Below, piece after piece: positions 28,192 through 33,951 of a stretch of 64,000 nt of DNA. Below the pieces are notes generated by a model. It searched no databases. It was not told the origin of the DNA and was given only the letters and a program-made list of their open reading frames with translations. Every line of letters starts with the position of its first letter. Position 1 is the stretch's first letter. A program made the translations under genes and the position numbers. The DNA is from Glandiceps talaboti (lineage: Eukaryota; Hemichordata; Enteropneusta; Spengelidae): NCBI RefSeq assembly GCF_964340395.1, contig NC_135566.1, forward strand, positions 3,981,001 to 4,045,000. Direction: 5' to 3'.

Positions 28192-31100
28192 GGCAAATAG
28201 AAATGAGACAGACTGGGGAAGAAAGAGAGGGATGAAAAAAAGCTTATTTTTTCATCGATCATTTCTCTTGCTTTTGTATCCAAATTAACCAGTGAGGTTA
28301 CAGAGTATGACTAAGGGCTAAATTCGTGATTCAAACATTAATCAATAAGTGTATGTATGGAAGTTAAACAAATGAATAGACATCATAATGTTGAAATGCT
28401 AGGAAAGCCATCGGGCATTGTTCTAGAATGAATTGGTAGTTGGTAAATTAAATGAAAATGATTGACTGCATTACACATACACATGCAAGCAGCTCTAAAT
28501 GTATGATGAATAGTCACTATGTAGACCAATTTCAATCAAAACTTGAGACAAAACAAATAGCAAGATAATATTAAATTTCCATGGAAAGCTGTTATTCTGC
28601 ATCAAAAGGAATACATTTCAAATACATTTATCAACTTGTAGTAGGTATATGTGGAATCATGATGATAGGCAAATGGTTAGAGTGGCTGGCTTTGAATCTG
28701 CAGGTTGCAGGTTAGACCCCATCGCTGTCATTTGTCTCTGAATGTCTAAAGTCCTTGGGCAAGATTTGAACCATGATTGTGCCTCAGTCAATCCAGCTGT
28801 ATAATTGGGGACCTGGTAGGACAGAGGTTGCAATATGAATGCTTTAATCCTATGTGCTTATTAAGGCTGCAATGGATTGTATGCTCCACAGGGAGTTGAG
28901 GAAGTATAAAGGGCTGTTGTGCTGTTATAGATAATAATTGTAAAGTGCTTTGAACTCAAAGTGGGAAAACGCTATATAAACACCAACATTATTATTATTA
29001 TGCATGTTGTTGGAGTTTTTATCATCTCCTGAAAATAATGTTATGCAGTGAAGAAAAATATCTTTTTATCTATAATTTTCAGCATCTTTGTTCCAGTATC
29101 ATGTACTTTAATGCACTAGCTGCAACTGAAAAATGTTTTTAAAAAACGTTTTGTTTGATACAAAACTATCTACATACTATTAACATAATATCTCTATACT
29201 ATTAACATAACGTTTACAAACTGTTAACATAACATTTGCATACTATTAACATAACATTTGCATACAATTAACATAGTATTTGCATTTTGTTTGTATTTGC
29301 ATACTATTAACATAATCTTTGCACATTATTAATATATACATCTCTGTATGCAAACATCGTTTACTGTTTGCTGTACAGATATAAAGTGACTTATCTGATA
29401 TGGCAAAGAGCCATAACTTACAATTTATGGGGAATAACTTCCTAGTAGTCTCTAAAATCACTTCTGATGCTGTCAAACATTTCATTTCAGCTGTGATGTT
29501 GCCTTAAAGTGATAGTTGACACAACAATGTGAACAAAGTTCATGCTACTTAACGCAATCAAACTCCTTGTACTATTGGCAGTGACGTACCCTTTGTAATT
29601 GCTACATCACTCAGTGTCACTTTCATGATTTGAAGTATTCTTTGATGAAACTGTCAGGTGCCGTCTGTAATTTGACACAAATACATTTATGAACATGTGA
29701 CCACCAAATATTTGCCAGTCTCTAAACAACATAATGTGAAGGCTGATTTTCATTCTTTTGCATCATTCTTCTAATTCTAAATGTATTTTCACTTTCAGTT
29801 TTGTATCATAACTTGCCACGAGATAAGTGTCTCAAACTATACTATAATTTATGATACTTGATAGTGAGAAATACACAATAATTCTTTTCAATGAAGAGGA
29901 ATCATGGCTCATCCCATTTTGTTACTACCCATGTTTGTATTAAAGCATATGAAAGTGTATGTGTGTGTTAATGTTAATATTATGTAAATCATATGCAAAT
30001 TATTATGCAAATGATCAGTCATGGTTGCCATCATCAATCACTGCTGTATCAAACTGTTTGACATGGTGAGACTATCTCTTTTCTACATTATAAATTTCTC
30101 TGTTCTCTTTTAATACTTAAACATGCATCATTTTCAAACACTAAGGATTAAGAATTACAGTGAATTGATTTTGCTCAAGATTTTTTCGTCAGAAAATTCA
30201 ACTTCAAACTTTGTAAATAGCAAACTTGATGAACTGTACATTTTTAAGTGTTGAATCTGATGTGATTTATAAGTGAGATTAAATCATACTACTTACAACT
30301 CATAATTAGAATAGTTAATAATATACATTCTACCATTACTAAGTAAATAAAAGTGGAATTCCTGGGTTGTGCAGATATTTTGGCTATGTACAACATCAAA
30401 TTTATTTCATTAATATTTCAGAAGAAAGTAATTTCATACGCAGATGTGTAGAAATAAATATGCAATCACACTGATAATTTTTTGTTCATTTATTCAAACT
30501 CAGAGATCATAAGTTTGTTTTAAATGATAATCAATTAATTAATTAATACAAACTTTATCCTAAATTAGGCTATTTCATTGGTGCTCTTCCTTATAAATAG
30601 TTTTTGTATATATATTTGTCATTTCTGTTAAGATATGCTGTGACTCATTTGAAAACCTAGTGATGTCAGAGTGTGTTTATCTGAGGGTATATGGTCAGAA
30701 TCCCATACAGCTTTTCACATATTGCACAGACTCCCATCAAACATCAAACATTCGTCAGTATACAGAAAGTAATGCTAATTTTAACAAAGCAATTTTCTTT
30801 TTGCTAAAGGCAGTATTAAAGATGGTAGAAACTACCGAAGTTGTTCAGGTTATTTACTTGGATTCCTCACCAAAATTAAGATGCACTAGCTGAAACTGGA
30901 ACATAAAACTGTTTAGTTAGATAAAATGACTTTACATGTATTAATACAGTACAGACTTAACCGTACTGGATCAACTATGGGTAACTGTATTTGTGTAACT
31001 GTACATATAATATAGTACATGTATATAATAAATCCAACCAAACTGATTTTAGGGTTCTCACCCTAAAATCTGTGCCCCCACCTCCACCCCAACATGACAA

Positions 31101-32851
31101 TAATGTCAATTTATTACTGTACTTGAACTACTACTTCCTATGGATAAATCAGATTGGTATTTTTAATACTTTTTGATGAATATATTGATGGTTGTCAGAT
31201 CGAAAAAAATAATACTCCAGTTACAGCTGAGTGCAGCTTTAACATATTTTCCCGTTGTTACTGGTTTTTAAAACCTAAAAATACTGGCAGTGTAACTGTG
31301 TTGTCAAACAAAAGCAGAAGATGTCGACATGTCAACTAAATGTACAGAACTAGTATACCTGCATTTATCTGTGATGCCACTCTCATCGCAATGACAACCA
31401 CTGTACAAATATTCTTTATATTTGTAGAATAATAAAGGAAACAAAACTGTACATTCAAAACCTTGTCTTTTCACTTCAGAATGCACTGAATTATATCCAA
31501 TTGAACATTCAAAACTTTTCTTAAAACTAGATTTTAGTTTTTCTAATCTTCTTACTATATCACCAATCAATATCAATAATGACCAAATTCAATTGTTAAT
31601 GAAAGAATGTTTTGAAGTGTTACCTAATGAAAACATTCATTGTCAAACATGTAACAATACTAACTATATACAGTACGGATTTGTCACAAAATAACAAATT
31701 AACTTTGAAATCCATGTATATGTAGACTCAGGTTTTGAACAAAGCAGCTAAATTATTCATGTTATTACACACATATTTGCCTTAGTAATTGCACTGAACC
31801 CGAATGATTACCGATTGTGTGTAGTGCCTTCAGGCAATTTGGTATCTTTTTTCCACAGTGGTACTAATCACAAAGGCAATATAATATGCCATAGTACAAT
31901 TTTCAAGTGTCTCCATGTTAAGGGTGTACAGGTGTGGGTGACTTCCTTTCAAATTTAACAGTAAAATATTGTATAGTAACTCTTATGCACAGTGTAGCTT
32001 TTAATATAGCTTATAATTTATGTTTATTGTAGAAATAAAAATCAGAGCTTCTCATGTGAAGTCTATATTAAATTTTATCAAATTTTATAAATAAATGTAT
32101 GTGTAAATGTCAGATTATGTGGCCTCAGATGGATGAATCATTAGTAAAGTAAAAATGTTAAGTGTATTTCAAAGTTTACAATATACATGTGTACTTTCAC
32201 TCTCATAACTTATCTGTTGGACATTTTGTTCTCCTTCTAAATTTCTACACATACAAATAAGTTCTAGGAACGCTATGTCATTGTCTGAGACATGGCAGAC
32301 GCCAATTCATGTTCATGTATTTGGGTCATATTGACGGCATGGCCTCTTTTCATCTGTTTCACGATTTTGCTGCGCGCGGTAGATTCTTTGATCCTTTTGT
32401 CGGTAATCGTTCAACCATAGTAAAAACGATACTCATAATACGATAACGGACATACAAAGAAAATATATTGCATGAGCACATGCACTTTCGAATTTAAAAA
32501 AAAAAAAGAAGAAGAAAGAAAATAAATTATTTTTCTGGCATTCTGTATTTTTTCGAATTACTTTCGTCTTCCGCCACGGTGAGTTTTTGTGAGATTTATG
32601 ATGCACAATGGGTAATTTCCCAATTAATTTCACTTACCAGTCGTTTCACTTATTTGCTGCATCCGATTGAAGTCCAAATTATATGATATCAATTTTGGAT
32701 CTGCTGTGCTCAGAGAGAAAATGCCACCGCCAGGGTAAGCACTTTCAATTTCTCGTACAACAGACGGGTCATATGGTCTCCAGCGGCCCTGATCGTTGAG
32801 CCATTCCCATACAAAGACGGCTGGAGAAGTATCAGTCGAGCTCGTCGCCAT
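778..32851 (-). CDS. DTX: Deltex-type E3 ubiquitin ligase (complete, 9 coding exons)
   Basis: Deltex proteins bind the ankyrin repeats of Notch through their WWE domains and act as RING ubiquitin ligases, in cytoplasm, endosomes and nucleus. Nine exons join in frame (32851-32638, 9220-8476, 6714-6644, 5635-5480, 3895-3834, 3059-2916, 2487-2326, 1646-1557, 996-778) into exactly 620 codons plus stop, close to vertebrate DTX1/2/4. Parts in order: WWE1 about residues 10-75, WWE2 about 90-165, a Ser-rich linker about 185-320, a basic/proline segment with PPKKRRR near 384-390, RING-H2 418-473 and a DTC domain to the C-terminus. All junctions are GT-AG with matching phases. The start is the ATG at 32851, with A at -3 and G at +4; the upstream in-frame extension has no ATG. 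Two WWE domains exclude a DTX3-like protein. I cannot tell whether it is orthologous to DTX1, 2 or 4; it may be the single pre-duplication Deltex. Confidence 0.93.
1557..1646 (-). CDS. DTX: Deltex exon 8: DTC domain, middle
   Basis: Codes 30 residues, [20 protein letters not shown] followed by [10 protein letters not shown], the strongly conserved heart of the DTC domain. In Deltex-family structures the DTC forms a pocket next to the RING that is linked to ADP-ribose/NAD binding. Phase 0 at both ends; acceptor TTCATAG|GG and donor AGAAAG|GTAATT. Confidence 0.95.
2326..2487 (-). CDS. DTX: Deltex exon 7: RING completion and start of DTC domain
   Basis: Codes residues 465-518. The last zinc pair, Cys470 and Cys473 in [11 protein letters not shown], completes the [21 protein letters not shown] and the following [15 protein letters not shown] are characteristic of the Deltex C-terminal domain, which lies tightly against the RING. 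It is phase 0 at both ends. Confidence 0.95.
2916..3059 (-). CDS. DTX: Deltex exon 6: RING-H2 finger, first part
   Basis: Codes residues 417-464. Six of the eight predicted zinc ligands are here: Cys418 and Cys421 in DCPICFEEL, then Cys446, His448, His451 and Cys454 in [11 protein letters not shown]. The C3H2C3 pattern fits the Deltex RING, which recruits the E2 conjugating enzyme. It is phase 0 at both ends, with acceptor CTCCACAG|GA and donor CCAAAG|GTAAAT. Confidence 0.95.
3834..3895 (-). CDS. DTX: Deltex exon 5: conserved pre-RING segment
   Basis: Codes [21 protein letters not shown], truncated here by one residue at the split codon. It is the conserved lead-in immediately before the Deltex RING. 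The acceptor is CACTTTCAG|TG and the donor ACAGAG|GTAAGA, phase 0. It is 62 nt and was found by continuity with exons 4 and 6. Confidence 0.9.
4370..5110. repeat. Degenerate tandem repeat, about 295 bp units
   Basis: Three diverged units lie in Deltex intron 4, beginning near 4370, 4649 and 4947. Each runs through 'CTGATA', 'TAGACACTTGAA', 'TTATGCAGTAAA' and 'CCATTC'. The joins carry repeated AAGGTCA-like words (for example 4628-4646). The units are non-coding. The similarity was judged by eye, so unit borders are approximate. Confidence 0.75.
5480..5635 (-). CDS. DTX: Deltex exon 4: proline-rich and basic segment
   Basis: Codes residues 344-395. It has proline-rich stretches (SHPPV, MTPPPTS) and the basic cluster PPKKRRR, which resembles a monopartite nuclear localisation signal. 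Deltex proteins are known for a proline-rich region before the RING that can meet SH3 partners; that role is inferred here. The acceptor is GGCAACCAG|GT and the donor ATGAAAG|GTATAG. Confidence 0.88.
6644..6714 (-). CDS. DTX: Deltex exon 3: Ser/Thr-rich linker
   Basis: A 71-nt exon with acceptor TTTACCAG|GTCTG and donor ATGACAG|GTCAGT. It enters in phase 2 and leaves in phase 1, and both ends fit the neighbours. It codes a 24-residue Ser/Thr-rich segment ([20 protein letters not shown]) with no recognisable domain. It is too short to stand out as an ORF and was placed by phase and splice signals, so it is less certain than the domain exons. Confidence 0.8.
7755..7950. repeat. Two diverged tandem units rich in CCAG/CCAAC words
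   Basis: Two neighbouring segments, about 7757-7840 and 7850-7945, share the order CTCTCCAA, a 'ctagc' word, 'CAGTGC', 'CTGGCAC' and 'CACTTCACCAG' or 'CACCTCACCAG'. They lie in Deltex intron 2 and are non-coding. Divergence is high and the call is tentative. Confidence 0.4.
8476..9220 (-). CDS. DTX: Deltex exon 2: second WWE domain and Ser-rich linker
   Basis: The acceptor ATCTGACAG|GT supplies the two bases that complete Gly72 and reads on into [13 protein letters not shown]2 follows (VVWQWLGD to about residue 165) and ends in a basic RQIRRIE stretch. The rest is a low-complexity linker rich in Ser, Thr, Ala and Pro, with an acidic DSDSDSSS patch, likely disordered. The donor is GTCAG|GTAGG, phase 2. 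The open frame runs upstream of the acceptor to 9341, but that part is intronic. Confidence 0.92.
9292..9327 (-). other. Perfect 13-bp hairpin just upstream of Deltex exon 2
   Basis: CATAGACCCTCCA (9292-9304) and TGGAGGGTCTATG (9315-9327) are perfect inverted copies around a 10-nt loop. On the Deltex transcript the hairpin ends 72 nt before the exon 2 acceptor, close to where a branch point would lie. A role in splicing is possible but not shown. Confidence 0.6.
9676..9855. repeat. Imperfect tandem duplication, unit about 95 bp
   Basis: The segment with CTATCACTTCC, CTATGCAGTATCTTACCAAG and GAACAAAGG is present twice, beginning near 9679 and 9773. The copies differ by point changes and small indels. 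Non-coding, inside Deltex intron 1. Confidence 0.75.
10932..11045. repeat. Short tandem duplication, unit about 62 bp
   Basis: Two units share 'AATATGAGTGACTTAGGGG' (with small changes), 'TTGNAAC' and 'TTCTGGT/TCCTGGT'. They begin near 10937 and 10996. Non-coding. Confidence 0.6.
11980..12047. other. Inverted repeat, 11-bp perfect arms
   Basis: GGTGCCTGGCA at 11980-11990 is the exact reverse complement of 12037-12047, with a 46-nt spacer. It may be a short foldback. No function can be assigned. Confidence 0.45.
13099..13144. repeat. (CA)n dinucleotide microsatellite
   Basis: About 23 uninterrupted CA units, preceded by a TGCATGCATGCATG stretch. Open frames here (Thr-His or Cys-Val repeats) only reflect the microsatellite. 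Confidence 0.97.
13594..13630. other. Near-perfect palindrome of TACATGTA type
   Basis: Arms of 17 bp (13594-13610 and 13614-13630) are exact inverted copies around the 3-nt spacer CTG. The arms contain ACATGTATATA. This is the strongest local example of the TACATGTA words scattered through the window. Confidence 0.7.
14450..14700. repeat. AT-rich degenerate tandem units
   Basis: About 94-bp units recur, each with 'TCATTTTA', 'TTAGTTTTT', 'TTTATTTCT' and 'TGTATGTTT'-like words. They lie directly before one copy of the dispersed repeat at 14753. Low sequence complexity makes the period uncertain. Confidence 0.45.
14753..14931 (-). mobile_element. Partial copy of the AGGCCT-terminus MITE-like element
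   Basis: This stretch matches the reverse complement of 51970-52142 over its whole length at roughly 80% by eye, ending in GGAACCAAACAAATTTTTTT. Only one end of the element is seen here and its AGGCCT tip is absent, so the copy looks truncated. Confidence 0.7.
16012..16598. repeat. 61-bp minisatellite, about nine copies
   Basis: The unit starts GGTATACACATGGACATTAT and runs through TGATGGTCAGAAACCCTATT to TTTATTTCACTCCA. The first unit lacks about 10 bp and the last two are degenerate, while the inner copies are nearly identical, which points to recent expansion or homogenisation. There are no spacers of unique sequence, so it is not a CRISPR array. Confidence 0.95.
17391..17740 (+). mobile_element. 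Hairpin-bearing dispersed repeat, copy 1
   Basis: Shares its left boundary (GTACCAGT), a central inverted repeat and a right boundary (TGTCATAT) with the copies at 24161 and 63230. The hairpin arms are about 17607-17640 and 17673-17700, pairing GTGCTTGCAGTGTTTTCT with AGAATACTGCAAGCAC. It has no coding capacity. It is most likely a small non-autonomous DNA element, but terminal repeats and target-site duplication were not identified. Confidence 0.7.
18204..18379. mobile_element. Long foldback (hairpin) element, about 176 bp
   Basis: About 50 nt at 18204-18253 match the reverse complement of about 18330-18379 with only a few mismatches (GATGTTGGCTAATCGTTCAT against GATGTCGGCTAATCATTCAT). Pairing resumes inside the loop, where ATACATGTTT pairs with AAACATGTAT. 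Either strand would fold into one long hairpin. It is probably a foldback MITE; a microRNA precursor is less likely given the arm length. Confidence 0.8.
18608..18919. repeat. Compound (ATC)n/(CAC)n trinucleotide repeat
   Basis: About 310 bp of interleaved CAT, CAC and TGT-interrupted triplets. Poly-His, poly-Ser and poly-Thr open frames across it are by-products; they have no splice context and lie on the strand opposite to Deltex. Confidence 0.97.
18920..19400. repeat. Tandem triplication, unit about 190 bp
   Basis: Three units begin near 18925, 19108 and about 19310. Units 1 and 2 share AGCTCAAGTA, a CTGACA/GGGC word, TGACAATTTTTTAAAGGCAG and TGCAAAATAATGGC. Unit 3 keeps only a diverged form (TGACAGGGTGAAATGT, TTGACAGTTTTTTATGGAAG). 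The array abuts the trinucleotide repeat. Non-coding. Confidence 0.8.
20589..20620. repeat. (TAA)n-like AT microsatellite
   Basis: A short imperfect run of AATAAT units, followed by a CTTATTAGGAAAACGTAAAG segment that recurs in altered form at 22797-22820. Confidence 0.8.
21554..21788. repeat. (GTAT)n tetranucleotide microsatellite
   Basis: About 235 bp of GTAT/TGTA units with occasional GTGT or TTAT changes. Overlapping open frames in all directions (Met-Tyr-Val-Cys or Tyr-Ile-His-Thr repeats) arise only from the four-base unit. Confidence 0.97.
23036..23098. repeat. Dispersed repeat B, copy 1
   Basis: Matches 48056-48138: CTGTCTTGGTTAACAATCC, CATCAGAATG and CATAGTTACAGCTGACCACTA in the same order. 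The second copy has an extra block of about 22 nt in the middle. Family unknown. Confidence 0.65.
24161..24510 (+). mobile_element. Hairpin-bearing dispersed repeat, copy 2
   Basis: The clearest copy of the family. It starts at ATGTACCAGTGATTACTTGC. The hairpin arms are 24361-24396 (GTATTTGCACTCATACTTGC onward) and 24426-24459 (TGCAGAGAACACTTCAAGTA onward), mutual reverse complements with scattered mismatches. It is non-coding and inside Deltex intron 1. Confidence 0.75.
25369..25452. repeat. (GTCT)n-(CT)n compound microsatellite
   Basis: A run of TGTC units passes into a CT run with a few interruptions. The Arg-Glu-Arg frame on the other strand is a by-product. Confidence 0.95.
27940..28194. 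repeat. (ACAG)n tetranucleotide microsatellite
   Basis: About 255 bp of ACAG units with GCAG variants clustered in the first half and a pure second half. The resulting Asp-Arg-Gln-Thr and Cys-Leu-Ser-Val frames are by-products. Confidence 0.97.
28659..29000 (+). mobile_element. tRNA-derived SINE, copy 1
   Basis: The 5' part has a TGGTTAGAGTGG A-box-like motif (28674-28685) and, 36 nt on, GGTTAGACCCC (28710-28720), a slightly altered B box, the internal RNA polymerase III promoter of tRNA-derived SINEs. A central segment with CCAGCTGTATAATTGGGGAC and ACCTGGTAGGACAGAGGTTG follows. The 3' end is ACGCTATATAAAC and a short ATT-repeat tail. A second, older copy is at 46955. The tail would be copied by a partner LINE not present here. 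The family name is unknown to me. Confidence 0.8.
29160..29325. repeat. Tandem 23-24 bp repeat (CTATTAACATAA)
   Basis: Six to seven imperfect units of TACTATTAACATAACATTTG. The units differ at several positions. Non-coding. Confidence 0.85.
32638..32851 (-). CDS. DTX: Deltex exon 1: start and first WWE domain
   Basis: Codes residues 1-71 plus one base of codon 72. It carries the [16 protein letters not shown] core typical of a WWE domain, with its two Trp residues at 15 and 17. The donor reads ACTG|GTAAGTG. The WWE fold ends in ISETTG, whose last Gly codon is completed by exon 2, as expected for the conserved stretch between the two Deltex WWE domains. Confidence 0.93.
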
Positions 32852-33734
32852 CTTCTCTTTCTCTCTCGAACAGCCTAGCCGCACAAGGGGATTCCTCCGT
32901 CGAGTAGGGACTCGACCATTAATAAAAAGGTGAGGTTGATACCCATGGAGGGTGATGACCTTATTACTAGAAATATAACTTTAAAATTAGTACGATAGAC
33001 GTGTGTCTTATTACCTTTTTTATTCATTAGCTATGATTTCTATCTCTAAACACTACCAATCACTCAGAATTTGAGGACGTTTATTTTCAAATGATTGTAT
33101 TAAAAGTATATCCCCATATGTGGTAATAGTAGTTACTTCGGGTACATAAATTAGTAAGTGACGTAAGAATGATAAACAAGACTAAAGGATTATGGGTATA
33201 TCACTTTTACCTTGGCGAAATTGGTACTTTAATTTCTATTTTTTGATAATTTTAGGTAAAATATGGTGTCGGTTCAAATTCAAGTTAAAATTAACTATAT
33301 TGGTGCCAGCAAATGTTAGCAGTCTCGCAAAATCACTCCATAGCAACACACACGGTAGCGTACACTAACTGAAACCTATTCACTAGAGACGGTTTTGGTA
33401 TTAATCCGCTTACGCCAAAAATAGTTGAAAATGTTCACAAATTTGGAGGTTTAATTACATAAATACATATAAGTACTTTATAATATAGTGAAATAATTAA
33501 AGGAAAACATTTAGCAAAGTTTTAGAGGTCAAAGTAGCGAAAGGGAGATCTACTTTTTTTAGTTGTGTTTACACGTACTGAGAAAAGGGTTAGCAGTTAC
33601 ACGGTCTGTCACCTGAAACTGGTACCTTGCATTCCTCTCGATCGATCGAGTTCATGTATATGTTGCACCTGTAAATACATATTATTTATATTTGTACTCA
33701 AAAGATGTCTATAGAATTGGCGTAAAAGGTAAAA
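32852..33734. promoter_or_regulatory. Divergent Deltex/DNAH10 promoter region
   Basis: The two start codons lie 883 bp apart on opposite strands, so both promoters and 5' UTRs must fit here unless 5' non-coding exons exist elsewhere. No clear TATA box stands out. GTCGAGT-AGGG-ACTCGAC (32899-32916) is a perfect small hairpin, close to the Deltex start. CCATAGCAAC at 33338-33347 resembles one half of an RFX X-box, a known control site of cilia genes. Confidence 0.6.
33338..33347 (+). promoter_or_regulatory. Possible RFX X-box half-site
   Basis: CCATAGCAAC contains AGCAAC, matching the RGYAAC right half of the X-box. The left half (GTNRCC) is poorly matched. It is 388 bp before the DNAH10 start codon. 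Regulation of axonemal dynein genes by RFX factors is established in animals; use of this site is inference. Confidence 0.3.
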
Positions 33735-33951
33735 ATGGATGACGTTAGAATCGAGTGGATTAGCAGTAAGGTTTCTGTTGGCCTAGATATCACAGATCCA
33801 ACTGTCTTCGAAGAGCTCCTCAATGCAGACGATGGCGAATATGAACGAGAATTAGCTAAGTATTTGAACGAAACATGTGCTGAAGGACAGTCCACAATAC
33901 TCTTCTATAAAAGCCTGAAGGAAGATGAAATCGAAGTTGAAGTTGAAATAG
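33735..33951 (+). CDS. DNAH10: DNAH10 exon 1: start codon and N-terminus
   Basis: Codes residues 1-72: [19 protein letters not shown], then a compact acidic segment ending EVEVEI. The donor is AATAG|GTATGT, phase 1. The start is the first ATG of the frame and has a good context. It is too short to prove the family alone; assignment rests on in-frame joining to exon 2. Confidence 0.85.

Larger units (their letters stand above)
9221..32637 (-). other. Deltex intron 1 (about 23.4 kb)
   Basis: This intron separates the two WWE-coding exons and makes up over a third of the window. Every ORF in it is short and lacks homology or codon structure; several only reflect microsatellites. It holds the repeats listed separately (minisatellite, SINE, hairpin repeats, foldback, microsatellites). 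No nested gene was found. A long first intron is a usual place for enhancers, but no specific element can be claimed. Confidence 0.85.

Noticed and set aside
27840-28283. Cys/Leu/Ser/Val-repeat and Asp/Arg/Gln/Thr-repeat open frames
   Set aside because: They arise from the (ACAG)n microsatellite, not from coding sequence.
32852-32884. Longer Deltex N-terminus starting at 32884
   Set aside because: The codon at 32884 is GTG, and no ATG precedes the one at 32851, which has a good context and gives the family's usual length.
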